DNA of 64,000 nucleotides from an uncultured Roseburia sp. GTDB taxonomy: Bacteria; Bacillota; Clostridia; Lachnospirales; Lachnospiraceae. Made by a program: the position numbers and the translations under genes. The stretch covers positions 42,651 through 106,650 of the forward strand of contig CAMFYL010000005.1 in the NCBI GenBank assembly GCA_946002055.1, written 5' to 3'. Below are positions 45,883-53,011 of this stretch, piece after piece; within the stretch, counting starts at the first letter, position 1, and the number at the start of each line of letters is the position of its first letter. A model generated the notes under the pieces. It saw only the letters and a program-made list of their open reading frames with translations. It was not told the DNA's origin and ran no database searches.

Positions 45883-46314
45883 TTATCCCTCAATCAAGAT
45901 ATATTTTTGTTCTTCCACCTTAGGTTGTGGCTCCTTCTTTGGAATCATCAGCTTCAGGGTACCGTTTTCAAACTTTGCCTTGATGTCCTCCTGGGTCACA
46001 TCCTCGCCCACATAAAAGCTTCGTTGGCAAGAGCCGCTGTAGCGTTCTCTGCGGATATATTTACCGTTCTCATCCTTTTCATCATTGTTGATGTTAGTGG
46101 ATGCACTGATTACCAGATAGCCGTCTTTCAACTCACCCTTCACATCTTCTTTGTTATATCCAGGAAGATTCATAACAACTTCATAGCCATCTTCTGTTTC
46201 CTTGACATCTGTCTGCATCAGACCGGTTTGTGAAGCTGCTGCTCCCTTACGCTCCTGTGGAAATCCAAAGAAATCATCCATAAAAGCATCTCCAAAAATA
46301 CTAGGCATTAACAT
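45883..46314 (-). CDS. Small heat shock protein, Hsp20 family
   Basis: A 143-residue ATP-independent holdase. The alpha-crystallin domain runs from about residue 35 (TDVKETEDGYEVVMNLPGYN) through LVISASTNINNDEKDENG and YSGSCQRSFYVGEDV to the closing ENGTLKLMIPKKE. The C-terminal IxI/V-like motif is YILIEG. A CIRCE element overlaps its promoter, so HrcA repression and heat induction are expected. clpB lies just downstream. Confidence 0.93.
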   Translation of the reverse strand: MLMPSIFGDAFMDDFFGFPQERKGAAASQTGLMQTDVKETEDGYEVVMNLPGYNKEDVKGELKDGYLVISASTNINNDEKDENGKYIRRERYSGSCQRSFYVGEDVTQEDIKAKFENGTLKLMIPKKEPQPKVEEQKYILIEG

Positions 46315-46379
46315 AAGTCATCTCTCCTTCCATGCATCTCCATCCTTATTAGATGGGTGTTATTTCTTTTGACACTTAT

Positions 46380-46408
46380 GTTATACCACCATTATTAGCA
46401 CTCGTCAA
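46380..46408 (-). promoter_or_regulatory. Sigma-A promoter of hsp20
   Basis: TTGACG (46403-46408), 17-base spacer, TATAAC (46380-46385). The -35 lies inside the CIRCE operator. Confidence 0.8.
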
Positions 46409-46421
46409 GAGTGAGTGCTAA
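46395..46421. promoter_or_regulatory. CIRCE operator (HrcA binding site)
   Basis: TTAGCACTC, 9 bases, GAGTGCTAA: both arms match the CIRCE consensus perfectly. Bound HrcA would cover the -35 of the hsp20 promoter. Confidence 0.95.
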
Positions 46422-46487
46422 TAATTTTTGTGAAAATTTTGTGAACTGTTCATTGTGACCTTTTAACAATCCCAACAATTCAAATAA

Positions 46488-46637
46488 CTATTTCTGTCTT
46501 TCAAATGTAACAACAACACCATATCCCATGCCAACATTGGGCGAAACAGCTACAACTCTCCAGCCCTTATCAGCCATTTTATTCATCTGGCATTCCGCTT
46601 CTTTTACCTTGTACACTTCAACTTTGTATTCGTACAA
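46488..46637 (-). CDS. DUF4177 domain-containing small protein
   Basis: A protein of 49 residues of the short DUF4177 type (YEYKVEVYKVKEAECQMNKM, then ADKGWRVVAVSPNVGMGYG), a conserved fold of unknown function. The start appears to be a TTG at 46637, 8 bases after AAGGAGG; an in-frame ATG at 46655 includes that site within its own coding sequence and is less likely. It follows the 46674 gene by about 37 bases and is probably in its operon. Confidence 0.7.
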   Translation of the reverse strand: MYEYKVEVYKVKEAECQMNKMADKGWRVVAVSPNVGMGYGVVVTFERQK

Positions 46638-46673
46638 ATTTGTTTCCTCCTTCATAAATGAAATTCCCAATCA

Positions 46674-47090
46674 TCACATCATTCTCAATTGTCTCAAAAT
46701 CTCTTCCACCCGCCTGATAGCACTCTCCACCTGACGTCTGGCATCGTTGATACGATCCTGCATCAACCAATCCGCCACAAGTCCATCAAAGAAGAAGTCT
46801 GCAAAAGACAAAAAATCCATTGTATTAATATTTAACATCTGAGAAATATTCACATCCTCAAGCTCGCGGCTAAATCCCTGCAAATCTCTCTTGGCCTGCT
46901 CCAAACACTGCGAAGCATTTCCCATTTTGGAATGCTTTACAATATTGGTAAGGAGTCCTCCTCCAAGCAAATCCACCACGCCCCAGTTTTTTGCTGAACT
47001 TAACTCATTTTCCGCTTGTCGAAGTGAAGCCAACGCTCTCTCGCCCGCCTGAATAGCTTCATATTTTTCTCTTTCAAAATCGTATGACAT
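46674..47090 (-). CDS. Conserved helical protein of unknown function
   Basis: A 138-residue protein, almost wholly helical with coiled-coil ends (EREKYEAIQAGERALASLRQ at the N-terminus, RRQVESAIRRVEEILRQLRM at the C-terminus) around a glycine-rich middle (WGVVDLLGGGLLTNIVKHSK). No membrane segment. I recognise the layout as a conserved Firmicute hypothetical but no function. It may share a transcript with the DUF4177 gene downstream. Confidence 0.7.
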   Translation of the reverse strand: MSYDFEREKYEAIQAGERALASLRQAENELSSAKNWGVVDLLGGGLLTNIVKHSKMGNASQCLEQAKRDLQGFSRELEDVNISQMLNINTMDFLSFADFFFDGLVADWLMQDRINDARRQVESAIRRVEEILRQLRMM

Positions 47091-47126
47091 ATTGTTACTC
47101 TCTTTCTATCTATTATCCAACAAGTT

Positions 47127-47187
47127 GGAGCCAATAGGGACAGACCTGGGTGCCATTAGGGACTGTCCCTAATGGCACCCTTAATGG
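47127..47187. repeat. REP-like element, copy E
   Basis: GGAGCCAATAGGGACAGACC then GGGTGCCATTAGGGAC-TGTCCCTAATGGCACCC, the shortest multi-unit copy. Its right end (CACCCTTAATGG) contains the stop codon of the small membrane protein ending at 47181. Confidence 0.88.
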
Positions 47188-47390
47188 AATATCAAGGATG
47201 CAAGGCCTGCAATAATGGCTAGAATGATTGCCAACCAGATAAGGCCGGATGCAAACATTACGATTAAGATTACCGGGAAGAATACGATGCATACAAGCAC
47301 CTTGAAGATTCCCCATGAAGCTTTGATAGCCAACACAATCAACTTTCCTAATAACGCCAAAACTAAAATAGCAAAAATAACTGTCAACAT
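47181..47390 (-). CDS. Small hydrophobic membrane protein
   Basis: A 69-residue protein with two or three membrane segments (MLTVIFAILVLALLGKLIVL, GIFKVLVCIVFFPVILIVMF, GLIWLAIILAIIAGLASLIF). The start is an ATG after CGGAGGAG; the longer frame from 47528 lacks a site. The last codons CAT TAA fall at the edge of a REP-like element, so the C-terminus may have been set by that insertion. Function unknown. Confidence 0.65.
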   Translation of the reverse strand: MLTVIFAILVLALLGKLIVLAIKASWGIFKVLVCIVFFPVILIVMFASGLIWLAIILAIIAGLASLIFH

Positions 47391-47551
47391 ATTTTTCTCC
47401 TCCGTTTTCCTTTTGATAATCATATTATAGCTGTAGTATCCGTAGCAATACACCGAATAAAGGGCGAATAAAGGGTGTTTATTTCCTCTTCCAAGCAGAA
47501 ATACATTTCCCTGCGCTTCATCGACCATATGTGCATTTTGTCGGTTTTCTC

Positions 47552-47579
47552 TTTACTACTTTCGCGTAATATGTATAAT
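47552..47579 (+). promoter_or_regulatory. Candidate promoter of the LiaF-like gene
   Basis: TTTACT (47552-47557), 16-base spacer, TATAAT (47574-47579). Confidence 0.45.
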
Positions 47580-47621
47580 GGGATTATAACATAACAAGCG
47601 TTTGATAAAAAGGAGAAACTT

Positions 47622-48335
47622 ATGAAGAAAGAAAGAAATGTATTTGGCGGCCTGCTTCTCATAGCCATTGCCGTGCTACTCATTATGAATCACATGGGAT
47701 ATCTCAATCCCGAAATCAACTTTACCCCAGCCCTGATTGCAGCGCTCTTTATCAGTGTACTTTCCCGAGGCTTTGGACTTATCTTTTTCCCTCTGGCACT
47801 GGTTTGGATGGTTTTTGGAAATGTCTTGGGACTCCCTGAGGTGTCTGAGTGGTTGCTTCTCTTTAGTGCTTTACTTTTAACTGCCGGCTTCTCTGCAATT
47901 TTCCCAAGATTCGGAAAGCGAAACAGCTGTAGCAGTCATTGGGAAGCCTATGAGGATGGTAGTCAAAAGGGCGAACATCAGACCATTGTAGATGACAACA
48001 AAAACAATCGCCTCTTCTTTACCAACCGTTTTGGGGCAACAGAGAAGCATGTGAGCACCCCTAGTTTTCAGGGCGGAGATCTGACGAACGAGTTTGGCGA
48101 AGCCAAGATTTTCTTTGATGATGTGACAATCACGGTGGAACCTATTGACATCGATGTGCATGTGGCCTTCGGAAGTATGCAACTTTTTGTTCCCAAAGAA
48201 TGGCGTGTGGAACGCTATGTAAAAACATTTGCCGCAAGCATAAACGAGAACAACCATTTTCCAAATCAGGATAGCCCCCTGGTTCGCCTTCATGGCGACG
48301 TTAATTTTGGCGAATTGACCATCACTTACATTTAA
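47622..48335 (+). CDS. LiaF-like membrane protein
   Basis: A 237-residue protein. The first 95 residues have four membrane segments (NVFGGLLLIAIAVLLIMNHM, TPALIAALFISVLS, FGLIFFPLALVWMVFGNVLG, WLLLFSALLLTAGFSAIF), followed by a soluble beta domain with repeated strands (GGDLTNEFGEAKIFFDDVTI, VHVAFGSMQLFVPKEWRVER), the pattern of the LiaF/DUF1707-DUF2154 cell-envelope stress group. It starts after AAGGAG and ends at a bidirectional terminator. No LiaRS partner is adjacent, so the role is inferred. Confidence 0.75.
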   Translation: MKKERNVFGGLLLIAIAVLLIMNHMGYLNPEINFTPALIAALFISVLSRGFGLIFFPLALVWMVFGNVLGLPEVSEWLLLFSALLLTAGFSAIFPRFGKRNSCSSHWEAYEDGSQKGEHQTIVDDNKNNRLFFTNRFGATEKHVSTPSFQGGDLTNEFGEAKIFFDDVTITVEPIDIDVHVAFGSMQLFVPKEWRVERYVKTFAASINENNHFPNQDSPLVRLHGDVNFGELTITYI

Positions 48336-48350
48336 GCAAACACAAAAAAG

Positions 48351-48377
48351 GAGCTGACACTCTACGAGTATCAGCTC
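48351..48377. terminator. Bidirectional terminator between the LiaF-like gene and lysC
   Basis: GAGCTGACACT / AGTATCAGCTC with one mismatch, flanked by AAAAAAG and TTTCTT. Confidence 0.75.
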
Positions 48378-48404
48378 TTTCTTATTATAAAGAAATATCA
48401 AGAA

Positions 48405-49724
48405 TTACAATCTGGTCATTACAAAGATGTCATAGATAGCACGAATTGCATTTTCAAAATCTGCATTGCTAACACCGATGATAATATTTAGCTCTGAAGA
48501 ACCCTGATCAATCATCTTAACGTTGATGTTGGCGTGAGCCAAAGCCGAGAAGATTCTTCCGGCAGTACCGCGAGTGGAACGCATTCCACGGCCAACCACG
48601 GCAATCAAGGACAAGTCTGCCTCCAGATCAATTACGTCAGGATTTACATGCTGGCGAATGGAACTGATTACCTGCTGTTCCTTGCCTTCGAACTCCTCCT
48701 GGTGAACAAATACCGTCATAGTATCGATACCGGATGGCATATGCTCGATGGAAATACCATTTTCCTCGAAGGCCTGCAATGCTTTACGGCAGAAGCCAAC
48801 CTCAGAGTTCATCATATCTTTATCAATACTTACCGCCACAAACCCCTTCTTGCCGGCGATACCGGTGATGGTAAAGTCTGCCTTCTGACATGTACTTTCA
48901 ACAATCAAGGTACCCTCATCTTCAGGTGCATTTGTGTTCTTAATATTGATTGGAATACCGGCTTTGCGCACTGGGAAAATAGCATCCTCGTGAAGCACCG
49001 ACGCACCCATATAGGAAAGCTCTCGAAGTTCACGGTATGTGATTACCTTAATTGGCTGTGCATTCTCAACGATTCTTGGATCTGCCACCAAACAGCCTGA
49101 TACATCTGTCCAGTTCTCGTATACGCTGGCATGAACTGCCTTTGACACGATAGAACCGGTGATATCAGAACCACCTCTGGAAAATGTCTTCACCTTTCCC
49201 TCAGCGTCACTTCCGTAAAATCCCGGAACAACGGCATGCTCCAACTTCTCTAATCTCTTAGACATAGCCTTATCTGTCTTGTCGCTATCAAAGTTCCCTT
49301 CCTCATCAAAGAAAATCACCTCAGCGGCATCCACAAACTCATAACCCAGGTAGTTGGCCATAATGATACCGTTTAGGTACTCTCCACGGCTGGCAGCATA
49401 GTCAACCCCTGCCTTTTCCTTGAAGTTTTTCTCGATCACCTTGAACTCTTCCTCAAGGGACAAGTTCAAGTTTAACCCATTGATAATGGAGTTGTATCTC
49501 TCCTTAATCTTCTTTAACTGGCCCTTAAAATCCTCTTCTGCCTCTGCTAATGCATAGCAGGCATAGAGCATGTCAGTAACCTTTGTATCTTTTGCATTAC
49601 GTTTGCCCGGTGCACTTGGAACAACGTATCTTCTTGCCTTGTCTGCGCGAATGATATCGCCAACCTTAGCAAACTGCGCTGCACTTGCAAGAGAACTTCC
49701 GCCAAATTTTACAACCTTGACCAT
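48405..49724 (-). CDS. lysC: Aspartate kinase
   Basis: First step of the lysine/threonine/methionine pathway. Seen: VVKFGGSSLASAAQFAKVGD at the N-terminus, GVDYAASRGEYLNGIIMANY, TFSRGGSDITGSIVSKAVHA and WTDVSGCLVADPRIVENAQP, then two ACT domains (TITGIAGKKGFVAVSIDKDM and SLIAVVGRGMRSTRGTAGRI) for allosteric control. The start is the ATG at 49724 after AAGGAG, giving 439 residues; the 49-residue extension lies over the terminator. I looked for a lysine riboswitch upstream and saw none. Confidence 0.93.
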   Translation of the reverse strand: MVKVVKFGGSSLASAAQFAKVGDIIRADKARRYVVPSAPGKRNAKDTKVTDMLYACYALAEAEEDFKGQLKKIKERYNSIINGLNLNLSLEEEFKVIEKNFKEKAGVDYAASRGEYLNGIIMANYLGYEFVDAAEVIFFDEEGNFDSDKTDKAMSKRLEKLEHAVVPGFYGSDAEGKVKTFSRGGSDITGSIVSKAVHASVYENWTDVSGCLVADPRIVENAQPIKVITYRELRELSYMGASVLHEDAIFPVRKAGIPINIKNTNAPEDEGTLIVESTCQKADFTITGIAGKKGFVAVSIDKDMMNSEVGFCRKALQAFEENGISIEHMPSGIDTMTVFVHQEEFEGKEQQVISSIRQHVNPDVIDLEADLSLIAVVGRGMRSTRGTAGRIFSALAHANINVKMIDQGSSELNIIIGVSNADFENAIRAIYDIFVMTRL

Positions 49725-49836
49725 TTCTTTTGACTCCTTATATTTCTTTTTCAATTCATTCACAATTCCGCGCAATATTATACTACACTTTATGTCAACT
49801 TGCAAAGGTTGGTTCCAAACAATTATTAGTAAACGC

Positions 49837-49864
49837 AAAAACAAGGCAGCCTTGGCTGCCTTGT
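49837..49864 (-). terminator. Terminator after the KdgK-like gene
   Basis: A perfect 24-base palindrome ACAAGGCAGCC-TT-GGCTGCCTTGT, followed on the minus strand by TTTTG. Confidence 0.9.
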
Positions 49865-49884
49865 CTGTCATCTGTCGCTGTCAT

Positions 49885-50982
49885 TTATCTTTGTACTCTA
49901 GCGCCTGCACCACCCATAATGGCTTCCACTTCCTTCTTGCTAGCCATTGTGGTATCCCCTGGAGTTGTCATAGCAAGTGCGCCGTGAGCTGCTCCGTAAT
50001 TAACTGCCAACTCAGCGTCTCCTGTTGTCATCAGGCCGTAAATCAAACCGGATGCGAAGGAGTCACCACCGCCTACACGGTCCATAATCTCAAGTCCCTT
50101 ATAGTCTTTCGCCTTGTAAACCTCACCATCTGCCCAGCAGATTGCGCTCCAATCGTTGACTGTAGCTGTCTTAACCTCACGAAGAGTTGTTGCTACGGCC
50201 TTGAAGTTCGGATATGCCTTAGCAGCCTCGTTGATCATCTTCTTGTATCCGTCGAGATTCAATTCCTTAAGGTCTGCGTCATTCCCCTCAATCTCGAAAC
50301 CAAGACATGCAGTAAAGTCTTCCTCATTACCAATCATAACATCTACATACTTAGCGATTTCCTTGTTCACTTCCTGAGCCTTAGCCTGTCCACCGATAGC
50401 GCTCCACATAGATGGGCGATAGTTCAAGTCATAAGAAACCACTGTGCCATACTTCTTAGCTGTCTTGATTGCAGCAAGTACTGTCTCGCAAGACTGCTCA
50501 GACAAAGCTGCATAGATACCGCCGGTGTGTAACCAGCGAACACCCAGCTCACCAAAGATATAGTCAAAATCGAAATCCTCCGGAGTAGCTTTAGAAATTG
50601 CTGTGTTTGCTCTATCAGAACATCCAACTGCACCGCGGATGCCAAATCCTCTCTCAGTAAAGTTGATACCATTACGGCATACACGACCGATGCCGTCTGT
50701 ATCCATCCATTTAATCAAAGATGTGTCAACTCCACCCTGAAGAATGAAGTCCTCCATCAACATACCAACTTCATTGTTTGCAAAAGCTGTCATCACTGCG
50801 GTATTCATACCGAAGCATCTGCGAAGACCTCTTACTACATTGTACTCTCCGCCGCCTTCCCATGCACGAAACTGTCTTGCAGTACGGATTCTTCCCTCGC
50901 CCGGATCCAGACGAAGCATAACCTCTCCCAATGATACTGCGTCAAATTTACATTCCTCTGCTGGTCTTAATTTCAAATCCAT
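49885..50982 (-). CDS. kdgK: PfkB-family sugar kinase (2-keto-3-deoxygluconate kinase-like)
   Basis: A 365-residue ribokinase-fold kinase. Seen: VSLGEVMLRLDPGEGRIRTA, WEGGGEYNVVRGLRRCFGMN, VRWLHTGGIYAALSEQS, VSYDLNYRPSMWS, and the C-terminal catalytic signature IMDRVGGGDSFASGLIYGLM (GxGD-type Asp). The N-terminus fits KdgK, which phosphorylates 2-keto-3-deoxygluconate in pectin/uronate breakdown; other PfkB substrates cannot be ruled out. It stands alone, with no uronate genes next to it. Confidence 0.85.
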   Translation of the reverse strand: MDLKLRPAEECKFDAVSLGEVMLRLDPGEGRIRTARQFRAWEGGGEYNVVRGLRRCFGMNTAVMTAFANNEVGMLMEDFILQGGVDTSLIKWMDTDGIGRVCRNGINFTERGFGIRGAVGCSDRANTAISKATPEDFDFDYIFGELGVRWLHTGGIYAALSEQSCETVLAAIKTAKKYGTVVSYDLNYRPSMWSAIGGQAKAQEVNKEIAKYVDVMIGNEEDFTACLGFEIEGNDADLKELNLDGYKKMINEAAKAYPNFKAVATTLREVKTATVNDWSAICWADGEVYKAKDYKGLEIMDRVGGGDSFASGLIYGLMTTGDAELAVNYGAAHGALAMTTPGDTTMASKKEVEAIMGGAGARVQR

Positions 50983-51120
50983 GGTTCTTCTCCTTTTTTA
51001 CTTGAAAATAAAATATGAATCTATGAGTTAAATATAACACGATTTTTCAGTAGGAAAACCCTTCCCAGCCATTACAACAACTTTCCCAATGTTTGGCACA
51101 ATTTTTGCAATGTCTGTAAA

Positions 51121-52566
51121 CTATTTACAGCGAAGCAATTCCACTACATAGCGATACATTCTCTCAGTAGAAGAAATGCTAAGTCTCTCCTCAGAAGTGT
51201 GAATATCATGCATCTCCGGTCCAATGGATACTGCATCAAGTCCCGGAATCTTACCAGCCAAAATACCGCACTCAAGACCCGCATGGATAGCCTCAACCAC
51301 AGGTTTCTTTCCAAACATTTCCTCATATACGCGAACCATATCTTCACGCAACGCAGAATCCTTCTTGTACTCCCACGCTGGATACTGACCGGCGAATTCT
51401 GCCTTTGCGCCAAGTGCTTTTGCAACATAAGCAATTTTGCTCATCATGGCATCTTTTGCGCTTCCCACAGAACTGCGAAGTGCATAGCGAAGAACCAAAG
51501 CATTTTCCTCTAATACTAAAACACCAAGATTCAATGATGTCTCAACAAGGCCTTCAATATCGCGGCTCATTCTCTGGATACCATTTGGCAGTGCCTGAAT
51601 AAGTGCGATTGCCTTAGCGGTGTCAGCACTAGACAAAGCAGATGCTGTAGCCTCACCATCATTTACCACAGAAATCTCCATCTCCGGATCCGATACCTCG
51701 TACTCTCTCTTAATGCCTTCTGCGTACGCATTAACTGCCGCAATGGCAGCGTCCACCTTGTCTGCTGATACCATAACCTCTGCTGCGCAGTCTCTAGGAA
51801 TGGCGTTATCCTTCTTGCCACCTTCCATAGAAATAAGACGCACGCCTGCTTTTTCATCCATTTCTGCCAAAAGGGCAGCCATTACCATATTGGCATTGGC
51901 ACGCCATTTATCAATCTCCGCACCGGAGTGGCCACCGGTGAGTTTGTTTACATTTACAGAAAGCTTCACGCCGCATACATTTTCTCTGGAAACAGAAAGG
52001 GTTACCTCACTACCGCAGCCGCCAGCACAGCTGGTAAGCAAAATGCCCTCCTCCTCGCTGTCCAGGTTGAGAAGCTTCTTACCCTTTAACATAGACACAT
52101 CCAGACCGAATGCGCCGTCCATTCCCACTTCCTCAGAAACGGTACATACAAACTCAAGGCGAGGATGCTCTAAGGAATCATCATCTAATATTGCAAGGGC
52201 ATATGCCACGGCGATGCCGTCATCTCCACCCAGAGTTGTTCCCTTGGCGTAAATGTAATCTCCGTCGATGGCAAGGTCTAGGCCCTCTTCGTCCATGTTC
52301 TTAGTGCAGTCAGGCTTCTTCTCGCAAACCATATCCATATGGCCCTGAAGAATGATTGGCTCCACATCCTCATATCCCGGTGTGGCTTCCTTAATCATAA
52401 TCACATTAAAAAGTTCGTCCTGGTAATACTCCAGATTATGTTCCTTTGCAAACTGTACTAAATAGTTGCTGATTTTCTCCTCCTTATAGGATGGACGAGG
52501 AATGTTACTAATATCCTCAAAATACTCGAAAACCTTTGCTGGCTCTAATTGTGATAATACTCTCAT
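51121..52566 (-). CDS. pepD: Aminoacyl-histidine dipeptidase (PepD family)
   Basis: A 481-residue M20 metallopeptidase that cleaves Xaa-His and other dipeptides in the cytosol. Seen: metal ligands in LQGHMDMVCEKKPD and TLGGDDGIAVAYAL, catalytic Glu in CTVSEEVGMDGAFGLD, GGHSGAEIDKWRANANMVM in the lid region, and the C-terminal EAIHAGLECGILAGKIPGLD with a metal His. The start is the ATG at 52566; the 39-residue extension runs into pqqD. It begins 13 bases after the PqqD-like gene. Confidence 0.93.
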   Translation of the reverse strand: MRVLSQLEPAKVFEYFEDISNIPRPSYKEEKISNYLVQFAKEHNLEYYQDELFNVIMIKEATPGYEDVEPIILQGHMDMVCEKKPDCTKNMDEEGLDLAIDGDYIYAKGTTLGGDDGIAVAYALAILDDDSLEHPRLEFVCTVSEEVGMDGAFGLDVSMLKGKKLLNLDSEEEGILLTSCAGGCGSEVTLSVSRENVCGVKLSVNVNKLTGGHSGAEIDKWRANANMVMAALLAEMDEKAGVRLISMEGGKKDNAIPRDCAAEVMVSADKVDAAIAAVNAYAEGIKREYEVSDPEMEISVVNDGEATASALSSADTAKAIALIQALPNGIQRMSRDIEGLVETSLNLGVLVLEENALVLRYALRSSVGSAKDAMMSKIAYVAKALGAKAEFAGQYPAWEYKKDSALREDMVRVYEEMFGKKPVVEAIHAGLECGILAGKIPGLDAVSIGPEMHDIHTSEERLSISSTERMYRYVVELLRCK

Positions 52567-52579
52567 AACAATACTCCTT

Positions 52580-52939
52580 TTATTTTTCTTTGATTTTATT
52601 CTTATATACCACAAAGTGGTTCTTGTGAAGAATCTTAATAAATTCGCACAATCTCTCATAGAGAGGTTCCGCTTTTTCTCCAAAATGCTCCTTTACTGCG
52701 ATTCCAATTTCGTAAATGGTTTTCTGCCCATCCATCTGTCTCCAAATGAAACTGCCGAATTCATCTAACTCGATGTAGCTGTACTTGGGGCGCTTCGCAA
52801 ACACTTGCGCAATTTTATTAAAAATCCCCTTGTTGTGAACCTTCACCTCAATATTTCCCGCTTTGTTGTCCCGATATTCAAATAAAGAATTATGCTTTGG
52901 AACATAATCCAGAAAATTTTCCTGCTGTTTCTTTGCCAT
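52580..52939 (-). CDS. PqqD-like protein (RiPP recognition element fold)
   Basis: A 119-residue protein. The PqqD fold is visible in the second half: YSYIELDEFGSFIWRQMDGQ, TIYEIGIAVKEHFG and LYERLCEFIKILHKNHFVVY (a winged helix-turn-helix with a leading beta hairpin). Stand-alone PqqD domains normally bind leader peptides for radical SAM enzymes. Here it is followed by pepD and no precursor or maturase is adjacent. The ATG follows AGGAGG. The role in this setting is unknown. Confidence 0.8.
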   Translation of the reverse strand: MAKKQQENFLDYVPKHNSLFEYRDNKAGNIEVKVHNKGIFNKIAQVFAKRPKYSYIELDEFGSFIWRQMDGQKTIYEIGIAVKEHFGEKAEPLYERLCEFIKILHKNHFVVYKNKIKEK

Positions 52940-52957
52940 ATTGCCTCCTAAATTAAC

Positions 52958-52992
52958 AAAAAAATCTGCCGACGGTAGACCGCCGACAGATT
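52958..52992 (-). terminator. Terminator after the OPT transporter
   Basis: Minus strand AATCTGTCGGCGG / CCGTCGGCAGATT with two G-U pairs, followed by TTTTTTT. Confidence 0.85.
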
Positions 52993-53011
52993 CATTGTAT
53001 CATATTATTTC

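Noticed and set aside
49725..49836. Lysine riboswitch ahead of aspartate kinase
   Set aside because: Only about 110 bases separate lysC from the preceding terminator and no L-box core is visible.
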